Shown in pieces: positions 51,930 to 62,973 of a DNA stretch of 64,000 nt. Location of the stretch: the NCBI RefSeq assembly GCF_000374425.1, contig NZ_KB894360.1, positions 62,001 through 126,000 on the forward strand. The letters are read 5' to 3'. Source of the DNA: Acinetobacter tjernbergiae DSM 14971 = CIP 107465 (GTDB lineage Bacteria; Pseudomonadota; Gammaproteobacteria; Pseudomonadales; Moraxellaceae). Numbering within the stretch: position 1 is the first letter of the stretch; the number at the start of each line of letters is the position of its first letter. The notes under the pieces are model-generated. The model was given only the letters and a program-made list of their open reading frames with translations. It did not search any database and had not been told where the DNA came from. Made by a program: the position numbers and the translations under genes.

Positions 51930-53921
51930 TTAAGCAGTCAATTCTTTAACCGCAGCAACAACTGCTTCAGTAGTGATACCAAAGAATTGGAACAAGTCTT
52001 TCGCTGGTGCAGATTCGCCATAAGTCGTCATACCGATCACTTTGCCATCTAAACCAACAAACTTCCACCAGTAGTCCACATGAGTCGCTTCAACCGCTAC
52101 ACGCGCACGGATTTGTGCAGGTAATACCACTTCACGATACGCAGCATCTTGCTTCATAAACTCTTCAGCACATGGCATAGACACTACACGCACACCTTCA
52201 AGTTGTGCATATGCTTCCATTGCCAATGAAACTTCTGAACCAGTCGCAATGATGATTGCTTTCAATTCACCTTTTTCTTCAGCAAGTACATAACCACCTT
52301 TTGCAACATTTTGAATCTGAGCTTCAGTGCGTGCTTGGAATGGCAAGTTTTGACGAGAGAAAATTAACGCTGATGGGCCTTCTTTACGTTCCAATGCAGA
52401 TTTCCAAGAAATCGCAGCTTCAACTGTGTCACATGGACGCCAAGTATTTAAGTTTGGTGTACCACGTAAAGATGCTATTTGCTCAACAGGTTGATGTGTC
52501 GGACCATCTTCACCCAAACCAATCGAGTCATGTGTATAGACATGAATTACACGTTGCTTCATTAATGCAGACATACGCACTGCATTACGTGCATATTCCA
52601 TAAACATGAGGAATGTTGCAACGTAAGGAACGAAACCACCGTGTAAAGCTACACCATTCGCAATTGCAGTCATACCGAATTCACGGACACCGTAATACAC
52701 GTAGTTGCCAGCTGGGTTTTCTTGTACACCTTGGCAACCTTTCCAAAGTGTTAAGTTAGAACCTGCCAAGTCAGCAGAACCACCTAATAACTCAGGAAGT
52801 AATGGACCAAAGGCTTGTAAAGTATTTTGGCTTGCTTTACGTGTAGCAATCGTTTCTGCTTTTGCATTGGTTTCAGCAATGAATGCATCTGCTTGTGCAG
52901 CAAATTCAGCAGGTAAATCACCATTGATACGGCGTAGTAATTCAGCTGCTTCAGTTGGATATTTTGCTTGATATTGAGCAAACAATTCATTCCAAGCTGC
53001 TTCAGAGCTTTGACCTTTGGCTTTTGCGTCCCAAGCTGCATAAACATCTTCAGGAATTGCAAATGCAGTTTGATCCGTCCAACCTAATGCTTCACGGGTT
53101 AAAACGATTTCGTCTTTACCTAGTGGCGCACCGTGGCAATCTTCTTTACCTTGTTTGTTTGGAGAACCTAAACCAATAATCGTTTTACACATAATGATTG
53201 TTGGCTTATTGGTTTCAGCTTTCGCTTCAACTGTTGCTTGACGAATTGCAGCAGCATCGTGACCATCTACACGAATGACTTGCCAACCGTAAGCATTGAA
53301 ACGTTGTTCAGTATCATCACTAAACCAACCTTCCACTTCGCCATCAATTGAAATACCGTTGTCATCGTAGTACGCAATCAACTTACCAAGACCTAAAGTA
53401 CCAGCAAGTGAACATACTTCGTGAGAAATACCTTCCATTAGGCAACCATCACCTAAGAAACAGTAAGTGAAATGATCAACAACGTTTAAGTCATCTTTGT
53501 TGAATTGTGCAGCTAAGGTTTTTTCAGCTAAAGCGAAACCAACAGCATTGGCGATACCCTGACCTAATGGACCTGTTGTCGTTTCGATACCAGGTGCATA
53601 ACCCAATTCTGGATGACCTGGAGTTTTAGAATGTAATTGACGAAATTGTTTTAAATCTTCAATAGATAATTCATAACCTGTCAAATGCAATAATGCATAT
53701 TGCAACATAGAGCCATGACCATTTGACAATACAAAACGATCGCGGTTCGCCCATTGTGGGTTAGTCGGGTTATGATTTAAAAATTCACGCCAAACCACGT
53801 CAGCGATATCTGCCATCCCCATTGGAGCACCAGGATGCCCTGAGTTTGCTTGTTGCACAGCATCCATAGCCAAGACACGAATTGCATTTGCAATACGACG
53901 TTCATTCAAAGGGGTTGTCAT
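51930..53921 (-). CDS. tkt: Transketolase
   Basis: 663 residues, normal length. A thiamine-diphosphate enzyme of the pentose phosphate pathway moving two-carbon ketol units. Markers: [18 protein letters not shown] near the start, [16 protein letters not shown], the ThDP/Mg motif [18 protein letters not shown], and [20 protein letters not shown] in the pyrimidine domain. It is divergent from metK across ~380 bases. Terminator at 51884-51913. Confidence 0.97.
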   Translation of the reverse strand: MTTPLNERRIANAIRVLAMDAVQQANSGHPGAPMGMADIADVVWREFLNHNPTNPQWANRDRFVLSNGHGSMLQYALLHLTGYELSIEDLKQFRQLHSKTPGHPELGYAPGIETTTGPLGQGIANAVGFALAEKTLAAQFNKDDLNVVDHFTYCFLGDGCLMEGISHEVCSLAGTLGLGKLIAYYDDNGISIDGEVEGWFSDDTEQRFNAYGWQVIRVDGHDAAAIRQATVEAKAETNKPTIIMCKTIIGLGSPNKQGKEDCHGAPLGKDEIVLTREALGWTDQTAFAIPEDVYAAWDAKAKGQSSEAAWNELFAQYQAKYPTEAAELLRRINGDLPAEFAAQADAFIAETNAKAETIATRKASQNTLQAFGPLLPELLGGSADLAGSNLTLWKGCQGVQENPAGNYVYYGVREFGMTAIANGVALHGGFVPYVATFLMFMEYARNAVRMSALMKQRVIHVYTHDSIGLGEDGPTHQPVEQIASLRGTPNLNTWRPCDTVEAAISWKSALERKEGPSALIFSRQNLPFQARTEAQIQNVAKGGYVLAEEKGELKAIIIATGSEVSLAMEAYAQLEGVRVVSMPCAEEFMKQDAAYREVVLPAQIRARVAVEATHVDYWWKFVGLDGKVIGMTTYGESAPAKDLFQFFGITTEAVVAAVKELTA

Positions 53922-54303
53922 AAGTCAGAATCCGATTAAATCAATTAGATGAGAGAAGATGAGAGATCACCTTTCAAAAGATGCGACTATTGTCTTAAAA
54001 AAAACACATGGGGTAAAGCCTAATACACGATATTTCTTATATTTCGATCAATCACCAACAATTATATAAACAAACGTTCAACTCATAGGCGAGTCCAAAA
54101 CGTTTTCATAAAACTGACAAACAACTAAATTCAGAAAAACTTTATAATATTAAATTTAATATCAATTTTATTGATACACATATCAATAAAAACACAATGA
54201 AAATGAAATAAATTCATGCATTTTAGTCAGCTTATGCTAGTCCTATCAGTCAAGTCGATGTAACATACTCTGTCTTTTTGAAAATAACCATGATAGGACG
54301 TTC
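53922..54303. promoter_or_regulatory. Divergent tkt-metK promoter region
   Basis: About 380 AT-rich bases with no gene. I looked for a SAM riboswitch-like structure before metK and found none. An AT-rich palindromic patch (TTAAATTTAATATC, ~54150) is the only feature. Confidence 0.45.
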
Positions 54304-55470
54304 ATGCGCGAGTATGCTGTTTTTACTTCAGAATCTGTAAGCGAAGGTCACCCAGACAAAATGGCTGACCAAATTAGTGATGCTATTTTAGATGCGATCC
54401 TAAAAGAGGATCCATATGCGCGTGTCGCTTGTGAAACCTTAGTAAAAACAGGTGCGGTTGTTCTTGCTGGTGAAATCACAACAACAGCAAATGTTGACTT
54501 TGAAGCGATTGTACGTCAAACCGTCAATGGTATTGGCTATCATCACTCAGACTTAGGTTTCGATGGTTCAACTTGTGCCGTGATCAATATGATCGGGAAG
54601 CAATCTCCAGAGATTGCCCAAGGTGTTGATCGCCAAAAACCAGAAGATCAAGGTGCTGGTGACCAAGGTTTAATGTTTGGTTACGCTAGCCGTGAAACCG
54701 ATGTACTTATGCCTGCGCCAATCTCTTATGCGCATCGTTTAATGGAGCGTCAAGCTGAATTACGTCGTTCAGGGGCTTTGCCTTGGTTACGCCCAGATGC
54801 AAAAAGCCAAGTAACTTTTGCCTATGAAAATGGTATGCCTGTACGCTTAGATGCAGTTGTGCTTTCAACACAGCATGATCCTGAAATTAGCCAAGCTAAT
54901 TTAAGAGAAGCAATCATTGAAGAAATTGTTAAACCAATCATTCCTGCCGATATGTTCCATGCAGGTACGAAATTCCATATCAATCCAACAGGTATGTTTG
55001 TAATTGGTGGTCCAGTTGGCGACTGTGGTTTAACAGGTCGTAAGATTATTGTAGATACTTACGGCGGTATGGCTCGTCACGGTGGTGGCGCTTTCTCTGG
55101 TAAAGATCCATCGAAAGTTGACCGCTCTGCTGCTTATGCTGGTCGTTATGTGGCCAAAAATATTGTTGCTGCTGGTTTGGCAGACAAATGTGAAATCCAA
55201 GTGAGTTATGCGATTGGTGTTGCTGAACCAACTTCGATTTCAATTAATACGTTCAATACGGGTAAAGTATCAGACGAGTTGATCATTCAACTTGTTCGTG
55301 AACACTTTGACTTACGCCCATACGGCATCACGCGTATGCTGAACTTAATCCAACCAATGTATAAACAAACGGCTGCTTATGGTCACTTTGGTCGTGAAGG
55401 TTCAGATTCTGCATTTACTTGGGAAAAAACAGATAAAGTCGATGTTCTTAAAGATGCGGCTGGACTGTAA
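54304..55470 (+). CDS. metK: S-adenosylmethionine synthetase
   Basis: 388 residues. Makes SAM from methionine and ATP. Signatures: [36 protein letters not shown], and the P-loop-like [25 protein letters not shown] seven bases before ATG. Terminator 55484-55512. Confidence 0.97.
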   Translation: MREYAVFTSESVSEGHPDKMADQISDAILDAILKEDPYARVACETLVKTGAVVLAGEITTTANVDFEAIVRQTVNGIGYHHSDLGFDGSTCAVINMIGKQSPEIAQGVDRQKPEDQGAGDQGLMFGYASRETDVLMPAPISYAHRLMERQAELRRSGALPWLRPDAKSQVTFAYENGMPVRLDAVVLSTQHDPEISQANLREAIIEEIVKPIIPADMFHAGTKFHINPTGMFVIGGPVGDCGLTGRKIIVDTYGGMARHGGGAFSGKDPSKVDRSAAYAGRYVAKNIVAAGLADKCEIQVSYAIGVAEPTSISINTFNTGKVSDELIIQLVREHFDLRPYGITRMLNLIQPMYKQTAAYGHFGREGSDSAFTWEKTDKVDVLKDAAGL

Positions 55471-55483
55471 TTTACTAATTCAT

Positions 55484-55512
55484 AAAAAAGTTCGCAATTT
55501 GCGAACTTTTTT
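55484..55512. terminator. Bidirectional terminator after metK
   Basis: AAAAAAGTTCGC-AATTT-GCGAACTTTTTT between convergent metK and the zinc-ribbon gene. Confidence 0.88.
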
Positions 55513-55520
55513 ATTTGTTG

Positions 55521-55775
55521 TTATTTATTTGGCTCGGTACTATCGTGCTTAAATATTTCAAATATTGAGCTACTTTGGGCAGGCGGTTCATCTTCATAGT
55601 GCTGTGAATATAAATGTACGAATTTGATCACTACGACAATAACAAAACACGCCGCCACACAGAACATCCATAACCCATAAGGGCTTCTGATATGTTGAGA
55701 ACCACAATAAGGGCATTCCTTATCTGTTGATGCGACCACCTTGTCACAACATGCGCAATGATATTGATATAACAT
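55521..55775 (-). CDS. Zinc-ribbon membrane protein, hypothetical
   Basis: 84 residues from ATG 55775 (GGAGGA just upstream; in-frame ATGs at 55778 and 55790 are alternatives). CACC and CPYC pairs form a zinc ribbon at the N-terminus; one membrane helix follows (FCVAACFVIVVVIKFVHL), then an acidic tail. A common small protein plan in Acinetobacter; function unknown. Confidence 0.7.
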   Translation of the reverse strand: MLYQYHCACCDKVVASTDKECPYCGSQHIRSPYGLWMFCVAACFVIVVVIKFVHLYSQHYEDEPPAQSSSIFEIFKHDSTEPNK

Positions 55776-56020
55776 CATTCCTCCTTCCATTTACTCTTTT
55801 TTATTTTCTTTTTACAACAATTTCTACCGTCACAGATTTATCCTATGAGAAAAAAAATGAGAATTCAATCTAGTTTTAAGGGTAATTCATTTAAATTAAC
55901 AATTCTCTTGGATACATTGTAAACAGAGTATGTTCAAGAGATACAGCTCGCTCGTAGTATTATTTTGATCTTTCACATAATTTGTTAAAATATAACTTTT
56001 AAATCATAGATGACATCATC

Positions 56021-56203
56021 ATGACTCAGTTGATCAATAAAGGTGGCTTTCGTGAACGTGCCAATCGAAGTCGTAAATACAAACAATCAGAAAATGAGAT
56101 AACCAGCCTCCCTCCTAGCCAATATCACCCCCAACACAAAGATGAGCCACCACTGACCAAAACAGAACCAAAACAGGATTATCCACCTAAAAATGAAGCA
56201 TAA
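56021..56203 (+). CDS. Small proline/lysine-rich hypothetical protein
   Basis: 60 residues, probably unstructured: basic N-terminus (GGFRERANRSRKYKQ) and a proline-rich C-terminus (PPSQYHPQHKDEPPL). A single-gene unit ending in a weak hairpin near 56205-56225. No family recognised. Confidence 0.5.
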   Translation: MTQLINKGGFRERANRSRKYKQSENEITSLPPSQYHPQHKDEPPLTKTEPKQDYPPKNEA

Positions 56204-56247
56204 AAAAGCACACCAATACGATGTGCTTTAACAAGATTTATGAATAA

Positions 56248-56808
56248 TTAATTCACATCTTTAAATTCAATTTTCTTCTGATCTGGTTTTACTTCACGCG
56301 CTTCGCCATCAATAATGGTTGAGTCACGATATTGACCACCACCTTGTTGATTTTGCATATCTTGCATTTGACGCATAAGATCAGCAAATGGATTCTGACC
56401 TGTAGCATCTCCCCCCATACCACCCATCATTTGATTCATCATCGCGTGTTGACGTTTTGCCATCGCTTTCATCAACATATTTCTAAACGCTGTTTGAACA
56501 GCAGGAATCAGAACTAAAATAGCCAATACATCTGAGATTAATCCCGGAAGCATCAATAAGAAACCCGACATCGCAATCGCTAATTTTTTGGTAACAGCAG
56601 GATCACCACCTAACTGCCCTGTCATTTGCATCTGTTGTAATTGCGGCATAATACCAGATGTACTTGAACGAACGAGGTTGAGACCTATAAAAAACGTGAT
56701 AACAAACCAAAAGAATACGTACCACATGCTCCCTACAAAGTCACCTACGCCGATCCATACCAGAATCTCAGCAATTGCACCAAACACTACGATAAGAAGT
56801 AGATTCAT
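56248..56808 (-). CDS. fxsA: FxsA family membrane protein
   Basis: 186 residues. Three membrane helices in the first 105 residues with the family's EILVWIGVGDFVG and SGFLLMLPGLISDVLAI (the PG-x-x-SD block). A methionine/glutamine-rich cytoplasmic tail follows. E. coli FxsA overproduction relieves F-plasmid exclusion of phage T7; its normal role is unclear. Confidence 0.9.
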   Translation of the reverse strand: MNLLLIVVFGAIAEILVWIGVGDFVGSMWYVFFWFVITFFIGLNLVRSSTSGIMPQLQQMQMTGQLGGDPAVTKKLAIAMSGFLLMLPGLISDVLAILVLIPAVQTAFRNMLMKAMAKRQHAMMNQMMGGMGGDATGQNPFADLMRQMQDMQNQQGGGQYRDSTIIDGEAREVKPDQKKIEFKDVN

Positions 56809-56969
56809 GTCAAAATTTCGTCTATCTCAAAAATTAGAAAAATAAATACAACTGTAATATCTTAGTTGATGGGTACTAATGAAGATTTATCAAGGTCTTT
56901 GTTTCAATAAGATAAGAAAAGCTTGCAAATAAAAGCCCCCTAATCGAAAGCAAAGACCTGACTTATACG

Positions 56970-57404
56970 TTAACCACAGTTTGCACTAATGATCTTTTTA
57001 GACTCTGGATCAATCGTCACCGTGATCCGATTTTCACGATAATCCATTGTTACAGGTTGATTTGGACCAACATGACGTACAATCTCAGATTTAGTTTTTT
57101 GCTTGATTTGATCTTCACTCAACCCCGACTGACCAACTAATTTCTGCGCTTCATCAGCAACACACTTGGTTTGATTCGCACGGAAAAATGCCCATTCTTC
57201 AATAACCTGACCACTTGCTAGCTTGCAATAGCCAACTTGACCATTTGCTTCATTACGGATCTCAAGTTGCCCACCCTGTTCAACACAATATTGGCTAGCA
57301 GGATTTGCCATACCAATTTTGGGTGGTGTCATATCCTTATTTGGGGTTGCTGAACACGCTACAACTGAAGTGAGAACAACACTTAGAAGTAAAATATTTT
57401 TCAT
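56970..57404 (-). CDS. Lipoprotein with DUF333 and I78 inhibitor-like domains
   Basis: 144 residues. Lipobox SVVAC (Cys17). DUF333 domain ~33-75: ANPASQYCVEQGGQLEIRNE and VGYCKLASGQVIEEWAFFR. Then a peptidase-inhibitor I78-like segment (~80-144): LVGQSGLSEDQIKQ and RHVGPNQPVTMDYRENRITV ending in a Cys. Suggests an envelope protein that inhibits or resists proteases; not proven. Confidence 0.8.
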   Translation of the reverse strand: MKNILLLSVVLTSVVACSATPNKDMTPPKIGMANPASQYCVEQGGQLEIRNEANGQVGYCKLASGQVIEEWAFFRANQTKCVADEAQKLVGQSGLSEDQIKQKTKSEIVRHVGPNQPVTMDYRENRITVTIDPESKKIISANCG

Positions 57405-57524
57405 AAATTTGAAGTCTAATAAAGTACAAATAAAGATAACAAATAAAGCTGAATATTATGTCTATTATTTGAAACAAGGATATATGATAAACACGAGCTA
57501 TCTACAAGCCAAACTTAACTCGAA

Positions 57525-57818
57525 CTATCTATTCTTTGTCATCTGATAGGCTTCTTGAGCGATTGCTAATCCAGCTTTTTTAGCAGCATCGGATTCTTGT
57601 ACAGTATTTGCTTCAACCTGCGTATTTTTCTTTGAAGCGCTTGAATTACGACCATCTTTCGGATTATACGCTTGAGGAATATCTAGCTTATTCCCCACAC
57701 CCTTACAAGGTTTTGCTTGATATAGCACAGCACCGTTTATCGTGCATTTATAGATATCTCCAGCAAAAGCCGTATTTGTCATAGCAATTAAAAAAATTAA
57801 GACTACGTTTTGTTTCAT
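57525..57818 (-). CDS. Small exported DUF4124-like protein
   Basis: 97 residues from ATG 57818. Signal peptide (cleavage after AFA), then GDIYKCTINGAVLYQAKPC, the DUF4124 pattern (Y-K-C ... Y-x-x-x-P-C), and a polar tail. Function unknown. A longer reading from 57839 only adds residues before the signal peptide. Confidence 0.7.
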   Translation of the reverse strand: MKQNVVLIFLIAMTNTAFAGDIYKCTINGAVLYQAKPCKGVGNKLDIPQAYNPKDGRNSSASKKNTQVEANTVQESDAAKKAGLAIAQEAYQMTKNR

Positions 57819-57842
57819 TTTGAGTTCGCTTAACTTCAAAAA

Positions 57843-58004
57843 TTACTGAACAATGATGTATTCAACCCGAATCGCTTCATCAACCAAATAGTGATCTTTT
57901 ATGAGATAGAAATCAGGCTTATGTTCAAGCCATTCATCCATTGCTAAAATCGCTTTCGTATATCCAGTAATTGCAGGAAAATCTTTTATTTCGATAGCAT
58001 CCAT
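57843..58004 (-). CDS. Small hypothetical protein (53 aa)
   Basis: ATG 58004 with AAGGG eight bases upstream (the frame extends to 58067 without a better start). Acidic, MDAIEIKDFPAITGYTKAIL ... HYLVDEAIRVEYIIVQ. It lies 24 bases before the exported-protein gene at 57818, on the same strand. No family recognised. Confidence 0.5.
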   Translation of the reverse strand: MDAIEIKDFPAITGYTKAILAMDEWLEHKPDFYLIKDHYLVDEAIRVEYIIVQ

Positions 58005-58108
58005 AGGCTTACCCTTTTTTATTAAGCCTAGCATACGGTAGGGATTTACATACAGTCTAAATTTCAACCTTATGAGTCATTTTAAAATTTAAACATTTAA
58101 AATTAAAA

Positions 58109-58131
58109 AAGCATCCGAAGATGCTTTTCTC
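58109..58131. terminator. Small terminator hairpin
   Basis: AAAAAGCATC-CGAA-GATGCTTTT with U-run. It follows the small membrane-protein frame at 58133. Confidence 0.75.
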
Positions 58132-58132
58132 A

Positions 58133-58249
58133 CTATAAGCTAGTTGCGATCAGAACGATAAAACTGAACAACAACGTACCTAAAGATCTTTTACAATGTA
58201 CATGAACTTCTTGCTCAAACCCTTGAGTAAACTGCTCTAAGTTTTCCAT
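58133..58249 (-). CDS. Possible small membrane protein (38 aa)
   Basis: ATG 58249 (or 58264 in frame) to TAG 58133-58135. It begins MENLEQFTQGFEQEVHVHCK and ends in one hydrophobic helix (LGTLLFSFIVLIATSL). A terminator directly follows the stop, which supports a real transcript. The ribosome site is weak. Confidence 0.4.
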   Translation of the reverse strand: MENLEQFTQGFEQEVHVHCKRSLGTLLFSFIVLIATSL

Positions 58250-58470
58250 AACCCTTACGCTCATTTAATGTACGGTATTTATTAATTTGCCTAAATAGTC
58301 CACAAAACAAAATTAGCAAAAAGTATAAGAACATACTAGTGCAATATTTTAACCAAAAAGTCAAATTATGACAAAAATGGGAACATCCCTAAAATTAATC
58401 ATCAAAAATTCAAAAACTAGGCTGTTGAAATAAAAAAAGCCCACCATAGTGAGCTTTTTTTTAAGAATAA

Positions 58471-58689
58471 TCAGTTCTGTGTAATTACCGTAATACCTGT
58501 TGCTTGTGGCCCTTTTTTACCATCAGCAATTGTAAAAGAAACGCGCTGACCTTCGTGAAGAACCTTGAAACCATTACTTTGAATTTCACTAAAATGAGCA
58601 AATACATCTTGCCCAGAATCTGCATGGATAAAACCAAAACCTTTAGTTTCATTAAACCATTTAACTGTACCAGTCACAGTGTTAGACAT
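58471..58689 (-). CDS. Cold shock protein (CspA family), copy 1
   Basis: 72 residues, a single cold-shock domain. RNA-binding motifs RNP1 KGFGFI and RNP2 VFAHF are intact. An RNA chaperone that melts mRNA structure. It ends [22 protein letters not shown] and differs more from the other two copies in this array. A long AT-rich 5' leader (to ~59080) and a terminator at 58432-58462 frame it. Confidence 0.95.
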   Translation of the reverse strand: MSNTVTGTVKWFNETKGFGFIHADSGQDVFAHFSEIQSNGFKVLHEGQRVSFTIADGKKGPQATGITVITQN

Positions 58690-59124
58690 ATACTTAAACC
58701 TATTAAAAAAATTTGGAATGCTTTAGCAGCAAGTAACTTGGAATCATAAACTCTGAGACTAAATCTGATAAAACGAGAGGTTTGTCTAAACTACGAAATT
58801 AAAGATTTGCTGAATCAACAGTGTTATTCTTCTAGTTGTTTTTAAGTATATACTACTTTACTTTTTCCACGCAATAATTATGTAGCAACATATAAAAATT
58901 CAGTTTTAATTTAATTTTGAAAAGATCATCTAAAGATAAAAATGCAATTAACTCTTATTTTATATAAATTTATGAATAGCCCCCTAAACCGAGATATTTA
59001 TCAGAAATACAAATATCCATATCAATTTTTCAATTATTAAAATCAGTCCAATTAAAGAAATAATTTATTTTTCAACAATAAAAAAAGCCCACTTATGTGA
59101 GCTTTTCTTACCGAATTACTTCTG
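58690..59124 (-). promoter_or_regulatory. Leader and promoter region of csp copy 1, terminator of copy 2
   Basis: About 435 bases without a gene. Contains the copy-2 terminator at 59081-59109 (AAAAAAGCCCAC / GTGAGCTTTTCTT). The rest is AT-rich and likely a long untranslated leader, as usual for csp genes. Confidence 0.5.
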
Positions 59125-59334
59125 TTAGATAACGGTAATATTTGTAGCTTGAGGTCCTTTTTTACCTTGACCAAGCACAAATTTAACGCGTTGACCTTCA
59201 TGTAAAACTTTAAAACCACTGCTTTGAATTTCGCTAAAATGAGCAAAAACATCTTGACCAGAGTCAGCTTGAATAAAACCAAAACCTTTAGTTTCGTTGA
59301 ACCACTTTACAGTTCCGTTAACAGTTTCAGACAT
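59125..59334 (-). CDS. Cold shock protein (CspA family), copy 2
   Basis: 69 residues from ATG 59334. RNP1 KGFGFI and RNP2 VFAHF present. It differs from copy 3 at only a few residues (NGTVKWF vs [16 protein letters not shown] vs [16 protein letters not shown] vs ATTITVI) and shares its leader (AAAGGTTTAGGTTTT before the ATG). Confidence 0.95.
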   Translation of the reverse strand: MSETVNGTVKWFNETKGFGFIQADSGQDVFAHFSEIQSSGFKVLHEGQRVKFVLGQGKKGPQATNITVI

Positions 59335-59788
59335 AAAACCTAAACCTTTAAAATCTTTTGTTAGAAAAAGAGTCAAATAAAAACATAAATATTTTCAAAT
59401 GAACTCTGTCTATTTTGCTTAAATAGATACCATAAGCATAACAAATTTTAAGTCATGCGATATAGCTGATTGATGAAAGTATGCAAACTTTTTTCATTTT
59501 GACGTAATTTAATTTATCAATAAGCTAAAAAAAACTTCTATCTATTTAAAGTTATTCATTATATTGTATTTTCAGAAAGATCATTGAGTCACGTAGATTA
59601 GTCGTTTCAATATATGACAAACCCATTAAATTAGCGTATTCACCACTCACTTCCATCCCAAAACTTTAGCTTTAAAGAATGACTTCCGCTGTGTGAACTA
59701 AAATCAAATTTGATAAATTGAGCTACAATTCTATATTAAATAAAAAAGCCCACAAACTGTGAGCTTCTTTTCTATTTCATTATCTTAA
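59335..59788 (-). promoter_or_regulatory. Leader region of csp copy 2 with duplicated gene end
   Basis: About 450 bases without a gene. Bases 59448-59489 are a diverged copy of the last 14 codons of the gene at 60116. The copy-3 terminator lies at 59742-59772. The leader resembles that of copy 3. Confidence 0.6.
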
Positions 59789-59998
59789 TTAGATAACAGT
59801 AATAGTCGTTGCTTGTGGTCCTTTTTTACCTTGACCAAGAACAAACTTAACGCGTTGGCCTTCGTTTAAAACTTTGAAACCATTGCTTTGGATTTCGCTA
59901 AAGTGAGCAAAAACATCTTGACCAGAGTCAGCTTGAATAAAACCAAAACCTTTAGTTTCGTTAAACCACTTTACAGTGCCAGTAACTGTTTCAGACAT
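59789..59998 (-). CDS. Cold shock protein (CspA family), copy 3
   Basis: 69 residues from ATG 59998. Intact RNP1/RNP2 motifs. The SD AAAGG and the following leader bases are nearly identical to copy 2. It lies 117 bases after the stop of the hypothetical gene 60116-60349 on the same strand. Confidence 0.95.
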   Translation of the reverse strand: MSETVTGTVKWFNETKGFGFIQADSGQDVFAHFSEIQSNGFKVLNEGQRVKFVLGQGKKGPQATTITVI

Positions 59999-60115
59999 AA
60001 AATCTAAACCTTTAAAATCTTTGTTAATAAAAGAGCTAAATTTAACTATCAAATAGTCTTATCTCTAACTCCGTCTACCTTTGTTAAGATAGATACCTTC
60101 AAGTATAAGCAAATA

Positions 60116-60349
60116 TTAAGTCAAACGATACAACTGATTGACTGAAGTATAAAAGCTATTGCCATCCAAATTAAAGTCAACTTCTTGACCAGATTGCAAA
60201 AGCACCTTTTTACCTACTTCTACCCACTTAAACCCAGTCATCGTATTCTGCTGGCGTTTAATCGGGATAATTTGCACACTAATTTCATTGCCATTACTGG
60301 CTTTAGCTATATGCCATTCATTAATAATTTTCAACACAAAATCACTCAT
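60116..60349 (-). CDS. Small hypothetical protein upstream of csp copy 3
   Basis: 77 residues from ATG 60349 (frame also from TTG 60361). Beta-rich soluble protein: MSDFVLKIINEWHIAKASNG ... FKWVEVGKKVLLQSGQEVDF. No family recognised. Its last 42 bases were copied with the csp gene (59448-59489). Confidence 0.6.
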   Translation of the reverse strand: MSDFVLKIINEWHIAKASNGNEISVQIIPIKRQQNTMTGFKWVEVGKKVLLQSGQEVDFNLDGNSFYTSVNQLYRLT

Positions 60350-60528
60350 TACTGAGCTCAAGTGATCGATTTGAATTTACTACAAGACTAGACAGATGAG
60401 GGGTTTTATTACAACATTTCTAGAATCTAATAATTTTTAGCTTTATTTAGGGTTATCTAAGCTAATTTAATTACTGTTTTGTTCTTTCCAAAACAGTAAT
60501 TTTAAACACATCACAGAGCAAAATTATT

Positions 60529-60605
<77 letters not shown>

Positions 60606-60901
60606 TCAACGAGTTAGCTTTATACGCTAGCAAACTTAATAATGCAAATTATTTTGATAAAAAGTACAAATTTCTCAACCAAGTGCTCACATTAAGTACA
60701 AATTCAACATAAACTTGCATTTCTAATCAAATCTAATGCTTCCCATCAACAACTATAAAAATGCAAAGTATCTAAAGCGAATTTTTTGAGTTGTTCAATA
60801 AAAAACCTATATTTTTATAATTTAGAATACTACAAAATTATTATGCAGCAAAAACTCGATTATGTAACAATATCAAGACTCTTTTTTTCTTACAGTATTA
60901 C

Positions 60902-61447
60902 ATGTCGCTGATTATTGGTATTGACCCTGGCTCACGCTTAACAGGTTACGGAATTATCGAAAAAGATGGTAATAAGTTACGTTTTATTGATGCAGGTACG
61001 ATTCGTACCGAAACTCAAGAAATGCCTGAGCGTTTAAAACGTATTTTTGCAGGTGTAGAACGTATTGTTAAATTTCATGGTCCGACACAGGCTGCTGTAG
61101 AACAAGTATTTATGGCCCAAAATCCTGATTCTGCACTCAAACTAGGTCAGGCCCGTGGTGCTGCAATTGCGGCATTGGTCAATCTGGATTTACAGGTAGC
61201 AGAATATACAGCACGACAAATCAAACAGTCTGTTGTGGGCTACGGTGCTGCTGAAAAAGAACAAGTACAAATGATGGTGATGCGCTTATTAAATCTGAAC
61301 ATTCAACCACAAGCCGATGCTGCCGATGCGTTAGCTGCTGCGATTTGTCATGCCCATGCGTCAGGCAGTATGAGCAAAATGGCAGTACTCAATGCATTAG
61401 GTGGTATGGCTCGTGGGCGTAGTCGCTCAAGTAGCAGACGCCGTTAA
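60902..61447 (+). CDS. ruvC: Holliday junction resolvase RuvC
   Basis: 181 residues. RNase H-fold nuclease that resolves Holliday junctions with RuvAB. Catalytic acids are visible: Asp in [12 protein letters not shown], Glu in [20 protein letters not shown] and Asp pair in [14 protein letters not shown]. The basic Arg/Ser-rich tail ([12 protein letters not shown]) is a little longer than in E. coli. Its stop overlaps the 3' end of nnr. Confidence 0.96.
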   Translation: MSLIIGIDPGSRLTGYGIIEKDGNKLRFIDAGTIRTETQEMPERLKRIFAGVERIVKFHGPTQAAVEQVFMAQNPDSALKLGQARGAAIAALVNLDLQVAEYTARQIKQSVVGYGAAEKEQVQMMVMRLLNLNIQPQADAADALAAAICHAHASGSMSKMAVLNALGGMARGRSRSSSRRR

Positions 61448-62952
61448 TCGTCTTGATTCACCACTCGATAAATCATTTTTCCCATGTCATGCGCTTGCAA
61501 ACCTCTCTCTCCATTTTCAGCCAAGAGATCACCTGCACGCGCATGTAAACTCACAATTTCATGTAATGCGACTTGCTGATGAAACTGAGCTCTTAAACTG
61601 GCAATCATGCCTGCTAAGACATCCCCCATTCCACCTGTACCCATACCTGCATTGCCTTGGGTACAGATAAATAATTCATCTTCTAAGACCAAGCTACCTG
61701 CACCTTTAAGCACCCATTGCCCTGCATATTTTTGTTGTAATTGCTGAATCGCAGCAATGCGATCTTGCTCAATATCAGCGGTAGTACAAGCCAACAACGT
61801 AGCAGCTTCACCAGAGTGTGGGGTTGCGTAAATATGGGCATTTAAGTGTTGCGGATGTTTTGCCAAAAACCACAATCCATCTGCATCCAATACCACTTCT
61901 AAATGCGAGCTTTTATTCAATAAAGCAAACCATTGTTGATAAATATATTCTGCCCATTTATCTCGTCCCAAACCCATCCCAAAACAGACAGCATCGACAT
62001 GATTTAATAACTTTTGAATGGTTTCTTGGTCTAAAGCATTAATATCTCGCACCATAATATTCGGTGAACGAGATAAAATCGCTTGGTGATGCTTGGCATG
62101 GCAAACCACACTCACTTTTCCCGCGCCAGCATGAAAAGCAGCTTCAGCAGACATAATCACCGCTCCGCCCATATCTGCATGCCCACCAACTACAAGCACA
62201 TGCCCATAACTCCCTTTGTGTCCAAAAGCTTGGCGTTTCGGCAAGATAATTTTTTCAGACGATAGATATGCAAGTGGTTTTAATTCTGTATCAATTGGGA
62301 TCAAGCTGACTAAATGTAGTTTTCCCACATATTCTTTGCCTTGACCTGTAAACAAACCTACTTTATAACCCAAAATTGTAAAGGTCTGATTGGCTTGTAC
62401 TCCACATGGCAACACTTGACCTGTATTCGCATGTAGTCCGCTCGGAATATCGATAGCAATCTTTAAACCAATCTGTGAGTTAAATAACTGGATGATCGAC
62501 TGCCATTTCTGATCCAGCATTCGATTGAGACCAATGCCAAACAGGGCGTCAATATGACAATCAAAAGTTGGTATTTCTTGGTGAGCCACTTTTTCCGACA
62601 ATAAATAATCAATACTTTGAATATCAACTCGATTTAACAGTGCATATTGTACAGCTTGTTTTAAATCTAAAGATTGACCGAGTTCAGCTGCATAAACCGT
62701 GATGTGAAATCCATGTTGCTTTAGAAAAGCAGCGATATAGTAACCGTCACCTGCGTTATTACCTTGTCCACACCAAATTGCGATCTTTTGAATTTTATTT
62801 TTATTAAATAGTTCAATTAACTGTTGTGAGATTGTCCAAGCGGCTTGTTGCATCAATCCTAAAGATGAGTTTTGCTGAGCAAACCAACGTTGCTCCCATG
62901 CGTGAATACTTTGGCTATGATAAACAGGGCTATGGTAAACTGAGCGTTGCAT
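61444..62952 (-). CDS. nnr: Bifunctional NAD(P)H-hydrate epimerase/dehydratase
   Basis: 502 residues, repair of hydrated NAD(P)H. N-terminal YjeF epimerase domain ([44 protein letters not shown]). C-terminal ADP-dependent dehydratase domain ([52 protein letters not shown]). SD AGAGGAG upstream of ATG 62952. Divergent from queG with starts only 21 bases apart; ends overlap ruvC by 4 bases. Confidence 0.95.
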   Translation of the reverse strand: MQRSVYHSPVYHSQSIHAWEQRWFAQQNSSLGLMQQAAWTISQQLIELFNKNKIQKIAIWCGQGNNAGDGYYIAAFLKQHGFHITVYAAELGQSLDLKQAVQYALLNRVDIQSIDYLLSEKVAHQEIPTFDCHIDALFGIGLNRMLDQKWQSIIQLFNSQIGLKIAIDIPSGLHANTGQVLPCGVQANQTFTILGYKVGLFTGQGKEYVGKLHLVSLIPIDTELKPLAYLSSEKIILPKRQAFGHKGSYGHVLVVGGHADMGGAVIMSAEAAFHAGAGKVSVVCHAKHHQAILSRSPNIMVRDINALDQETIQKLLNHVDAVCFGMGLGRDKWAEYIYQQWFALLNKSSHLEVVLDADGLWFLAKHPQHLNAHIYATPHSGEAATLLACTTADIEQDRIAAIQQLQQKYAGQWVLKGAGSLVLEDELFICTQGNAGMGTGGMGDVLAGMIASLRAQFHQQVALHEIVSLHARAGDLLAENGERGLQAHDMGKMIYRVVNQDD

Positions 62953-62973
62953 ATTTTCTCCTCTTATTGGTTT

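Noticed and set aside
52256..52603. 115-codon plus-strand frame inside tkt
   Set aside because: Antisense shadow of transketolase; its codons mirror conserved motifs on the other strand.
53922..54303. SAM riboswitch or MetJ box before metK
   Set aside because: No conserved stem set or repeated AGACGTCT-like boxes seen; neither is expected in this genus.
57319..57546. 75-codon plus-strand frame between small exported genes
   Set aside because: Overlaps the signal peptide region of the DUF333 lipoprotein in antisense and has no ribosome site.
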